From the NCBI GenBank assembly GCA_016188575.1, contig JACPHN010000023.1, positions 1-64,000 on the forward strand: a DNA stretch of 64,000 nt, read 5' to 3'. This stretch comes from Candidatus Schekmanbacteria bacterium (lineage in GTDB: Bacteria; CSSED10-310; JACPHN01). Below the pieces are notes generated by a model, which was not told the DNA's origin, ran no database searches, and was given only the letters and a program-made list of their open reading frames with translations. Shown here one piece after another: positions 15,471-23,440 of the stretch; position 1 is the first letter of the stretch; each line of letters opens with the position of its first letter. Made by a program: the position numbers and the translations under genes.

Positions 15471-18400
15471 ATGCCCGCATCCGATCCCCTGTGCGCGGTG
15501 ATTGCCGAACGCTACGAGCTGATTCGCGAGCTCGGCCGCGGCGGCATGTCGACCGTCTACCTGGCGGAAGACCGCCAGCTAGGGCAAAAATGCGCGCTGA
15601 AAGTCTTGCATCACGGTGCCGGGGCGAATCGGGAGCTGCTGCGCGCCGAGTTCGCGGCGATGCTGCGAATGCGGCATCCCGCGATCGTAGAGGTGTTCGA
15701 TTTCGGCGTCTCCGGCGATGGCAGTGCGTACTTCACGATGGAGGCCGTGCAGGGAACGGATTTCGGCGTGTTTGCGGCCGCCGCAATGTCCGAAATCGGG
15801 GTGGCCAGCCGTTTCTGTGAGGGTCCTCTCGGGTCAATCATGGCCGACCTCTTGGGCGCGCTGGAGTGCATTCATCGGCAGGGATTCCTGCACGCGGATT
15901 TGAAGCCGTCGAATGTCTTGGTGACAACCTCAGGAAACGGGATCACCACACGGCCTCGCGCCAAGCTCGTCGACTTCGGGCTCCTGACCTCGCCACGGCG
16001 CTTTCCTCCGGGCGAGGCTCGCGGCACGCTGCGATACATGGCCCCGGAAATGCTCGCATCCGAATTCGTCGATCAGCGAGCCGATCTGTTTTCGCTCGGA
16101 GTCATTCTCTTCGAGGCGCTTTCCGGCAGGCACCCATTTCGCGGAGAAGATCTCGCCGAGATGAGCGCCACGGGCGCGGAGCGGCCCGCCGCACCAAAAG
16201 AACTTCCGGAAACCGTTCCCGCGGCGCTGGGAGCGATCGTAAGGCGGCTCTTGGAGCCGGTCGTGGCGTTGCGGTATCTGTCGGCAGCCGAAGCCCTGGA
16301 AGACCTGGTCGCCTGCGGCGCCGGCGTGTCACCAGAGACAGCCAACGAGGTTTACCAAGACAGCGATGCAAGCTGGCCGCTGCGCGCCACCCGCTTTTGC
16401 GGCCGAGAATGGGAGCTCGGCCAGATCCAGCACGCCATTGGCAAGGCCACCGCCCGCGCCGGCGCCGTCATCGTCGTCCACGGGCAGAGCGGCGCGGGAA
16501 AGAGCCGGCTGATCGCCGAGCTGAAACACCGCCTGGAGCTGACCGAGGCAGAAGTCGTGGAGCTCCCCCGCCACCTATCCCGAAGCATCGGCACCCAAGG
16601 CGACGCGGCAAACCTGCGCTCCGCGGAACCCGGAGCCGAGCCTTTAGAGGCGACCGGAAGCAGCGATCTGCTGGAGGCCGAGGCCGCCGCCATGGCGCCG
16701 GCTGCTCCTGCCGGACCGAGCAACGCCAACGCAGCCAGCATAACGATCGCACGACACCGAGCTCAGGCCGTGCTCGCGGCCGCTATCCTGCCCAAGCGAG
16801 CTGCGGTGACCCTGTTGCTTGATGATGTCGACCTCCTTACCGCTGACGACCTCGAAACGCTCCGCTATCTCACCTCGCTGGCCGTTTGCGAAGGCCACTC
16901 CCTGGTCCTCGCATCGCGAGTCATGCCGCAAGGCGCGGTGGAATCGGCCGAAGAAACGGTGCCCGCGGGCGTTTCTTCATTTCTGGAGTATGCGCTCAGT
17001 CTCGATACGGCTCTGGCGCTGCCGCTTGAGGGGCTGACCCCCGCCGAAGTGGACAGATATCTCGCCGTGACGCTCGGGCATGTCAATGCACCGGAGCAAC
17101 TGGCGCACCTGGTGCATGGGAGGACACAAGGGATCCCCGCCCTGATCGAGGAGCTGCTGGACTCCGCTCGTCGCCTCGGCGCGGTTCGCCGCCGGGGCGG
17201 CCGGTGGGAGTGGGACCCTGACCGGCCCGCGCTGGCGGAGCTCGTCCTCCCGGAGACGGCGTTGGACATGCTGCGACTGCGCCTGCGGCGGTTGCCACCC
17301 GGCGAGCTGCAGATTCTGGGCCGGATCACCGTGCTGGGGACCGACTTTGACCGCGGAGCGGCGCACGCGCTCTCCGGTGTTGAGCCAGCGACGACCGAAG
17401 AGGCGATTCGGCGCGCCGCAGCGTTTGGACTCGTGCTGCCGGCGGATGAGAAGGCGGAGGCAGGAGGCGAAATGCGCTTCGCCTCTCCTGAGGTAGCAAG
17501 CCTCCTCGGCGAATCGCTGCTCCCCGCCGAGCGCTCGCTCGCGCACCAGCGGGCGCTGGAGTGGATCGCCTCGCAGCCCCAGCTTCAAGACAGCCAGTGG
17601 CGATGTGCCCGCCACCTCTACGAGCTCGGTCGGGTGGTCGAAGCGGTGAGCGCTGGCCTGGCGGCGGCGGCCTACAGCGAGGCGAGCGGTGCTCCGCGGG
17701 AAGCCGTGAAACGCTATCAATGGGCCGAAGAAGCGGCACGCGAGGGCGGCTTGGAGCTCGGCGACGGGCCACGGAACATCAGGGAGCGCCTGGCGCGTGT
17801 TGCCATGGCGTGTGGTGACTTCGAGACGGCGGAGCGAGCCGGCCGCGAGGCGCTCGCCGCGCTTCCACGGGCTGATGTCGACCGGCGCGAGGAGATGCAC
17901 GGGCTCCTGGCGCAGGCTCTACAATGTCAGGGGAGGGCACGGGACGCGCTCGCAGAAGTCGAGCAGGGCCTTGCCATCGCGGGCGCGGAAACCCGAGGCC
18001 GACTTGAGTTGCTGATCCGCTCCGGCAGGTTGGCTTGGTCGATGGGAAACACCGACGACGCCGTAGTGACGTTGCGGGCGGCGCTGGCCATGGCGGAACG
18101 GCGCCATAGCGCCCGGCATCAGGCGCTTGCGAGAATCAGCATGGGGGACGCGCTGGCCCAGGCCGGACGGAGCGGAGAGGCTCGCGACTGCTTCGCAGCA
18201 GCGCTTGGCGTCGCTGAGCTAGTACGCGCTCCCGATCTGCGCGCCGCCGCCGAGCTCGGCCTCGGAAACTGCGCGATCGACACCGGATGTCCGGCGGACG
18301 CCCGCCATCACTACACGGCGGCACTGGAAGCCGCAGGGTTGTCCGGAGACGACGCCCTCATCGCGCGCTGTCGCAACAGCCTCGGTCGGACGCTGGCCGT

Positions 18401-20402
18401 GTTCGGAGATTGGCCCGGAGCCCGCGAGCAGTGGCTTGAGGTAGGCCGACTGACAACGCTTCTTGGGAACGACCAGCAGTCGGTATACGTGCTCCACAAT
18501 CTCGCCAGTCTCGACAAGCTTTCGGGAGCTTTCGATACGGCGCGCCGCCAGTGCCGGCGGGCGCTCGAAATTGCCAGACGCGCCGGGCTTGAGGTCCTGC
18601 TGCCTCATCTCGAGGAAAATCTCGCCGACATCGAGCTCGCAGCGGGGGACGCCGCGCGTGGCGTCCCCTTGATGCAGGCATGCCTGACCCGGGCAGTCGC
18701 CGCCTGCGAGTGGGACCGCGCGATGGCAGCGCTGCGCGCCCTGATCGATTGCGGCGTACGCGTGGGCAGTCGTGCGGAGCTGGCGGAGCTGCACAATCGC
18801 GCCGAGAGCATCATCGCCAAGCACTCTGGCGCTGACTTCAGCGAGCTTCCCGAGCTCCTCCGGGCGCTGTCCGAGGCGGACGCCATACTCGGAGCTCCCG
18901 AATCCGCTCTCGCCCGGATCGAGCAACTGCGGAGCCCGCAGCCGTCTGGCGTGGCAGACCCTCTCGTGCTCGCGCGCCTCGATGCCGCCGAGGCGCGGGC
19001 CAGAGCCGGCCTCGGGCAATTCGAGGCCGCTCTGGAACGAATACAGGCGGCGGTTAGCTCCTTCGCCAGCCTCGGCGCCCGTCCCGACCTCGCTAGAGCC
19101 CAGAAGCTCCTTGCGGAGCTCGACGCGGCCCGCGATTCCCGCCGCCAGCGCGGTCGCCACCTCGATATCCTGCTCAGCGTCGCTCAGGACGTCGGCGCCC
19201 TCCAAGATCTCGATACGTTGCTCGATCGCATCATGGACAAGGTCTTCGCAGTTACCGGGGCGCAACGCGGATTCCTGCTTCTCTTTCGAGAGGATGGCTC
19301 GCTCGAGTGCCGCGTCGGCAGAAATCTCGAGGAGCGACTGCCCAATCTCAACGAGATCCGCTTCAGCCGCAGTCTGGTGACCGAGGTAGCATCCTCGATG
19401 CGCCCCGTGAGCTACACGAACATCCTCGAGCACGAAGCCTTTGCCACCCAGGAGTCCGTCATCGCTCTCGGCCTACGATCGGCGATGTGCGTGCCGATGA
19501 CCACCAAGGGAAAGAAGATCGGCGTGATCTATGTTGACAGCCAACGCGTTGCCAACCGCTTCTCCAAGGAAGACCTCGAGCTCCTCGCGGCGCTGGGGCT
19601 GCAAGCCGCGATCGCCATCGAAAACGCCCGACTCTACGCCGACCAGGAACGCAAGACGGAGCTGCTGGGCTACCTGGCACACGAGCTGCGCACGCCCATG
19701 AGCTCGATTCTCCTGTATGCTCACCTCGTGCGGCGAGAAGCAGGGGATAACACCATCGTGGACGGCTACCTGAACAAGATCGACGAGCAGGTCAACCGCA
19801 GCGATGGTCTGATCAGGCACATACTCGACCTGGCGCGCGCCGAAGCCGGCAAGCTCCCGCTGGTCATGGGCAAGGTCGACATCGCGGTGGTGATCGACGC
19901 CGTCATGGACTCGGTCCGCGGTCTCGCCGAGGCCAAGGACATTGCTGTCGCCGTCGATATCCCGCGGGAGGTGCCCGCGCTGCGCGGCGACGCCGACCGG
20001 CTCGTTCAGGTGCTGACCAACCTCATGGTCAACGCCATCAAGTTCGCGCCCCGCGGCAGCGAGGTAGCGATCATGGCGCGCAGCGAGCATCGCCACGCGG
20101 GCTCCGCGGGCCGCGAGCGGTCCATTGCGGACTTGCTGATGGAGGGCGTCGCCGCTCAGCCACAGCACTTCGTGCGCGTGTCCGTGTCGGACAGCGGACC
20201 GGGGATCCCGGTTGAGCAACAAGAGCTGATCTTTCGGAAATTTGAAAAAGGCCGTCAGTCCAAGGAGCTGGCGCGAGAGGGCGCAGGCTTGGGGCTGTCG
20301 ATCGCCAAGGAGATCGTGCGCCTTCACAGCGGGCGCATCGGAGTCACAAGCGCGCCGGGCGCCGGCACGACGTTCTTTTTCACCGTGCCGGCTAGCGAGT
20401 AG
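15471..20402 (+). CDS. Hybrid Ser/Thr protein kinase - ATPase - TPR - GAF - histidine kinase
   Basis: One 1643-residue signalling protein. Residues about 14-280 are a Hanks-type kinase with glycine loop LGRGGMSTVY, Lys44, HADLKPSNVLV (catalytic Asp143) and DFG near 169; the usual HRD arginine is replaced by alanine. An AAA/STAND-type ATPase follows, with P-loop HGQSGAGKSRL near 336-346 and LLLDDVDLL near 450. A helical TPR array runs to about 1180. A GAF domain (about 1240-1385) precedes HisKA with YLAHELRTPM (His1404) and a HATPase domain with NLMVNAIKFAP near 1517. This layout is known from cyanobacterial and myxobacterial hybrid kinases. It has no receiver domain and no membrane helix. The convergent subtilase gene ends 39 bp downstream. 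Confidence 0.92.
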   Translation: MPASDPLCAVIAERYELIRELGRGGMSTVYLAEDRQLGQKCALKVLHHGAGANRELLRAEFAAMLRMRHPAIVEVFDFGVSGDGSAYFTMEAVQGTDFGVFAAAAMSEIGVASRFCEGPLGSIMADLLGALECIHRQGFLHADLKPSNVLVTTSGNGITTRPRAKLVDFGLLTSPRRFPPGEARGTLRYMAPEMLASEFVDQRADLFSLGVILFEALSGRHPFRGEDLAEMSATGAERPAAPKELPETVPAALGAIVRRLLEPVVALRYLSAAEALEDLVACGAGVSPETANEVYQDSDASWPLRATRFCGREWELGQIQHAIGKATARAGAVIVVHGQSGAGKSRLIAELKHRLELTEAEVVELPRHLSRSIGTQGDAANLRSAEPGAEPLEATGSSDLLEAEAAAMAPAAPAGPSNANAASITIARHRAQAVLAAAILPKRAAVTLLLDDVDLLTADDLETLRYLTSLAVCEGHSLVLASRVMPQGAVESAEETVPAGVSSFLEYALSLDTALALPLEGLTPAEVDRYLAVTLGHVNAPEQLAHLVHGRTQGIPALIEELLDSARRLGAVRRRGGRWEWDPDRPALAELVLPETALDMLRLRLRRLPPGELQILGRITVLGTDFDRGAAHALSGVEPATTEEAIRRAAAFGLVLPADEKAEAGGEMRFASPEVASLLGESLLPAERSLAHQRALEWIASQPQLQDSQWRCARHLYELGRVVEAVSAGLAAAAYSEASGAPREAVKRYQWAEEAAREGGLELGDGPRNIRERLARVAMACGDFETAERAGREALAALPRADVDRREEMHGLLAQALQCQGRARDALAEVEQGLAIAGAETRGRLELLIRSGRLAWSMGNTDDAVVTLRAALAMAERRHSARHQALARISMGDALAQAGRSGEARDCFAAALGVAELVRAPDLRAAAELGLGNCAIDTGCPADARHHYTAALEAAGLSGDDALIARCRNSLGRTLAVFGDWPGAREQWLEVGRLTTLLGNDQQSVYVLHNLASLDKLSGAFDTARRQCRRALEIARRAGLEVLLPHLEENLADIELAAGDAARGVPLMQACLTRAVAACEWDRAMAALRALIDCGVRVGSRAELAELHNRAESIIAKHSGADFSELPELLRALSEADAILGAPESALARIEQLRSPQPSGVADPLVLARLDAAEARARAGLGQFEAALERIQAAVSSFASLGARPDLARAQKLLAELDAARDSRRQRGRHLDILLSVAQDVGALQDLDTLLDRIMDKVFAVTGAQRGFLLLFREDGSLECRVGRNLEERLPNLNEIRFSRSLVTEVASSMRPVSYTNILEHEAFATQESVIALGLRSAMCVPMTTKGKKIGVIYVDSQRVANRFSKEDLELLAALGLQAAIAIENARLYADQERKTELLGYLAHELRTPMSSILLYAHLVRREAGDNTIVDGYLNKIDEQVNRSDGLIRHILDLARAEAGKLPLVMGKVDIAVVIDAVMDSVRGLAEAKDIAVAVDIPREVPALRGDADRLVQVLTNLMVNAIKFAPRGSEVAIMARSEHRHAGSAGRERSIADLLMEGVAAQPQHFVRVSVSDSGPGIPVEQQELIFRKFEKGRQSKELAREGAGLGLSIAKEIVRLHSGRIGVTSAPGAGTTFFFTVPASE

Positions 20403-20441
20403 ACAGCGCAGGGCGCGCCGCCGGCCATCCGCCAGAAGCGA

Positions 20442-23000
20442 CTAGTGTCCGGATCCGGCTGCCAGTCCCAGCCAAAGCTGCGCTGCCGGTTGTCCCAGCC
20501 AGGCCTGGCCCGCGGGGGAGCTGAGCCAGAGCTCGCCTTCGGCGGTCGCGAGCCATGCCGACCACATCCACGCCTGGCCGGCCGGCGACAACACCCACGC
20601 CTGACCGGCAGGAGACGACATCCACGCCTGGCCCGCGGGCGATGACAACCACCGCTGGCCGGCAGTGCCTTCGAGCCAGAGCTGTCCCGCGGGCGAGGAA
20701 AGCCAGCCCTGGCCGGCCGGCGAGGAAAGCCAACCCTGGCCGGCCGGCGACGAAAGCCATGCCTGGCCCGCTGGGGACGAGAGCCAGGCTTGACCGGCTG
20801 GCGAAGAGAGCCACGCTTGACCCGCGGGCGACGAGAGCCACGCCTGGCCTGCAGGTGATGATAGCCACGCCTGGCCTGCAGGGGAGGAGAGCCACGCCTG
20901 GCCAGCGGGCGACGAGAGCCACGCCTGACCATCCTCGGTCGCGAGCCACGCGGCCAACTGCCACGCCTGACCTGCTGGCGACGACAGCCACGCTTGCCCG
21001 GCCGGCGACGACAGCCAGGACTGGCCGGCAGGCGATGACAGCCATGCCTGCCCCGCCGGTGAGGACAGAAATGCCTGACCGGCAGGCGACGATAGCCAGG
21101 CCTGGCCCGCGGGCGACGAAAGCCACGCCATAGCGAAATGCGACTGGAGGAACGCGCTACCCGCCGGCGAGAGGATCCACGCCAGGCCATCGGCCGTAGA
21201 CAGCCACGCCAACCCCGCCTCCGACAGGAGCCACTCGCGGGCGGCGTGCGTGTGGGAGAGCCACCACAGGCCCACCTCCGTCATCAGCCACGCCTGCCCA
21301 GCGGGAGAGGAGAGCCACGCTTGACCTTCGTCGGTCCGGAGCCAACTGACGAGCTCCTTGAGCTGCTCCTCCGCATCGGGGTTAGCAGGGTGCCGGGGCC
21401 ACGGCGTGCCGGGGCGGAGCGAGGAGCGATACGGGCTCCCGACCGCAGTCACGCGATCCACGAGGAACCGTACACCGCTGCTTTCGCGTGCGGTCGAGTC
21501 ATAGGGGCTGCTGGAAAACGAGACCCGGCCGTGGCCATTGGTCTTGAGGCCAAAACTGTCAGCGACGGCCCCGACGAAATGGCCATATACCCAGACCCCC
21601 TCGGCGGCCTCTCCGGTCGCGTCAGTAACGGCAACCGTCGCCTGCGCCGTCCACCGGCCAGCGCGGCGCCGCTCGCTCAACCGCACGCTTGGCGCAAAAG
21701 CTGCGGCCGGCGGCGACGTCCCGCTGCGCAGCATCGCAATCGCCCGGCCAAGTGAGACGTGTCCGCAGCCGGTCAACGCGTCGAATCCCGCGAATCCCAT
21801 GTCAACTGCCGAGGCCTCGATGATCGCGCGTGCGAGCTCCGGCGTCGCCCCGGCACTGATGAGCGATGCCAGCACCGCGGAGACTTGGGCGGCCGCGCCC
21901 GAAGTGCCGACCGAGTACCATGCTCCGTACGCCGCCGGCTGGTCCGGGGCGAAGGTTTCTCCGAGAATGCCATCGATGTCGCCATCTCCGTCGGCGTCCA
22001 TCGACGCGCCGCCCGGAGCAAGAACATCCAGAGCGGAACCGCGGTTCGAGTAGCCGGCGGGAATGACGTCTGAGCCGTTGAGCCCCCGTTGCGTTGCGCC
22101 CACTGAAAGCACCGCGGGGTGCGAGGCTGGGTATGCGACCATTGCCGCCCCGTGGTTGCCCGCGGCAGCAACCACTGTGATTCCCAGGGCGGAAAGCTCC
22201 GCGAGCGCCTCGTCGAGCACCGGCCCGGGATAGAACTCGGGCGCATACGCCAAGCTCAGGTTGACGACCTCCGCCCCCTGCTCGGCTGCGAAGTACAGCC
22301 CTTCGACGAGCGCCGAGGTAGTTCCCACCGCGCTGCCATCGAGCACCTTCACCGGCAGCAAGATCACGTCAGGGGCGATGCCGGCGATGCTGACGCCATT
22401 GTCCACCGCCGACGCGATGACGGACGCAACGAATGTGCCGTGTTGATGATCATCCGCCGGATCGGCGTCGTTGTTGACGAAGTCGTAACCCGAGAGCACG
22501 CGGACGTCGGCCAGATCGGGGCCGGGGCTCAGGCCGGTATCCAGTAGGGCCACGGTGACGCCATTGCCTGTGACTCCCGCCGCCCACGCTGCGGGCACCG
22601 ACAGCGCGGCGAGATTCCACTGGCGAGAGTAGTACGGGTCGTTGGGCGACGCGCCGCGGGTTTGCCCATCGACGACCGCGGCCGCCACACGCGGGTCCGC
22701 GACAAGCCGACCGCGCACCTGGTCGCTGTTCAGTCCGGAACAAGAGCGCACGCGCAACCACCCATGCGCCTGCAACCGCGGCGTGCCAGGCACGACGCAG
22801 AGATCATGGTCGTTCAGGACGCTTGCTTCCAGGTCTTGGGCGCCGCGCTGGAGGTGCAAGAGCAGCATCGCGCCATCGCCCGCGGCGGCCGTTGCCGGCG
22901 CGGAACCCGTGGCGCCCCAGGCGCACATCACGGCCACGAGCCAGATCCGCGCCACCGGCATGTCAGGTTTCCGTACCGCGCGCGGCTGCCGTATGCTCAT
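20442..23000 (-). CDS. Secreted subtilisin-family serine protease with C-terminal nonapeptide repeats
   Basis: This 852-residue S8 protease has an ATG at 23000 with GAGGAGG four bases upstream, then an Arg-rich n-region and signal peptide ending near ATAAAG. A propeptide-like stretch leads to NDPYYSRQWNL. The catalytic set is visible: Asp in VALLDTGLS, His in HGTFVASVIAS, oxyanion Asn in AAAGNHG and Ser in GTSGAAAQVS (usual form GTSMAAPHV). After the catalytic domain and a beta-rich segment, the last third is about 30 tandem nonapeptides of the type AWLSSPAGQ. The first units are degenerate (WLRTDEGQA, WLLSEAGLA, WLSTADGLA) and the later ones nearly identical. Two five-residue inserts (WQLAA, WMWSA) break the register. 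I know no function for the repeat; surface attachment or substrate binding is a guess. Confidence 0.9.
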   Translation of the reverse strand: MSIRQPRAVRKPDMPVARIWLVAVMCAWGATGSAPATAAAGDGAMLLLHLQRGAQDLEASVLNDHDLCVVPGTPRLQAHGWLRVRSCSGLNSDQVRGRLVADPRVAAAVVDGQTRGASPNDPYYSRQWNLAALSVPAAWAAGVTGNGVTVALLDTGLSPGPDLADVRVLSGYDFVNNDADPADDHQHGTFVASVIASAVDNGVSIAGIAPDVILLPVKVLDGSAVGTTSALVEGLYFAAEQGAEVVNLSLAYAPEFYPGPVLDEALAELSALGITVVAAAGNHGAAMVAYPASHPAVLSVGATQRGLNGSDVIPAGYSNRGSALDVLAPGGASMDADGDGDIDGILGETFAPDQPAAYGAWYSVGTSGAAAQVSAVLASLISAGATPELARAIIEASAVDMGFAGFDALTGCGHVSLGRAIAMLRSGTSPPAAAFAPSVRLSERRRAGRWTAQATVAVTDATGEAAEGVWVYGHFVGAVADSFGLKTNGHGRVSFSSSPYDSTARESSGVRFLVDRVTAVGSPYRSSLRPGTPWPRHPANPDAEEQLKELVSWLRTDEGQAWLSSPAGQAWLMTEVGLWWLSHTHAAREWLLSEAGLAWLSTADGLAWILSPAGSAFLQSHFAMAWLSSPAGQAWLSSPAGQAFLSSPAGQAWLSSPAGQSWLSSPAGQAWLSSPAGQAWQLAAWLATEDGQAWLSSPAGQAWLSSPAGQAWLSSPAGQAWLSSPAGQAWLSSPAGQAWLSSPAGQAWLSSPAGQGWLSSPAGQGWLSSPAGQLWLEGTAGQRWLSSPAGQAWMSSPAGQAWVLSPAGQAWMWSAWLATAEGELWLSSPAGQAWLGQPAAQLWLGLAAGSGH
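20460..21345 (-). repeat. 27-bp tandem coding repeat (nonapeptide AWLSSPAGQ)
   Basis: Minus-strand codons repeat with a 27-bp period. The most uniform block is about 20490-21125; the copies between 21125 and 21345 are diverged. Synonymous differences between copies (GCCTGG/GCATGG, CCCGCG/CCTGCA/CCGGCC) show that the peptide is conserved more strictly than the DNA. This suggests selection on the peptide or continuing unit exchange. Confidence 0.85.
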
Positions 23001-23440
23001 GGGTCCTCCTCGTATGAAACGGATCACGATCCATATTACATGCAAAAACTGCACCGCCGAACGAGCCCGGCCTGGGCCTGCCGCGCTCGCACATCTCGTG
23101 ATTCTCACGCGATTTTACCGCGTCGCGCGAGCAGCCGCCACGGGTCGCCGAGGGCGATCCAGGCGCGTGTCCCCGCAGGTGGGGCATTCGTGCCACAGGC
23201 CTCCCGGAGAACAAGCAAGGCTGGCCTTCTCCAAGGTCGCGGACCGCGGCATTGGTGCCCCACCTGGTGAGGCGTCCCGACCCCCTCGCGGCCTCGCGGC
23301 GCTGCATCTTCTCGGCACCAATGCCGCTGCGGACGCATGGACGCTCGGACGCGATCATGAGCGAACGCGGGAAGCGCGGCATGTCTCTTGCAAGACCCAT
23401 TGGCGAGCTAGCGGCTCAGCTAGTCTCCAAACGGATCACC
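23001..23440. other. Structured divergent intergenic region between subtilase and FapA-like genes
   Basis: No intact gene is visible, although alternative in-frame starts of the FapA-like gene lie here. The region contains a 12-bp palindrome GGATCACGATCC at 23021-23032, just upstream of the subtilase start. It also contains the three evenly spaced palindromes described at 23183-23327. Confidence 0.5.
23183..23327. repeat. Three GGCA-N4-TGCC palindromes at 65/66-bp spacing
   Basis: Perfect 12-bp palindromes lie at 23183-23194 (loop TTCG), 23248-23259 (loop TTGG) and 23314-23325 (loop CCAA). The second and third are embedded in a perfect 14-bp inverted repeat (23246-23259 with 23314-23327). 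The first is preceded by CAGGTGGGGCA, which is the reverse complement of TGCCCCACCTG at the second. Several alternative long hairpins are therefore possible. This could be a dispersed intergenic repeat, a structured RNA or a protein-binding array. Confidence 0.5.

Noticed and set aside
18219-19433. 404-codon minus-strand frame opposite the hybrid kinase
   Set aside because: Composition-driven antisense frame with no family features; the plus strand carries clear TPR and GAF coding.
20450-21345. 27-bp direct repeats as a possible CRISPR array
   Set aside because: The units are contiguous without unique spacers and keep one reading frame within the subtilase; there are no cas genes.
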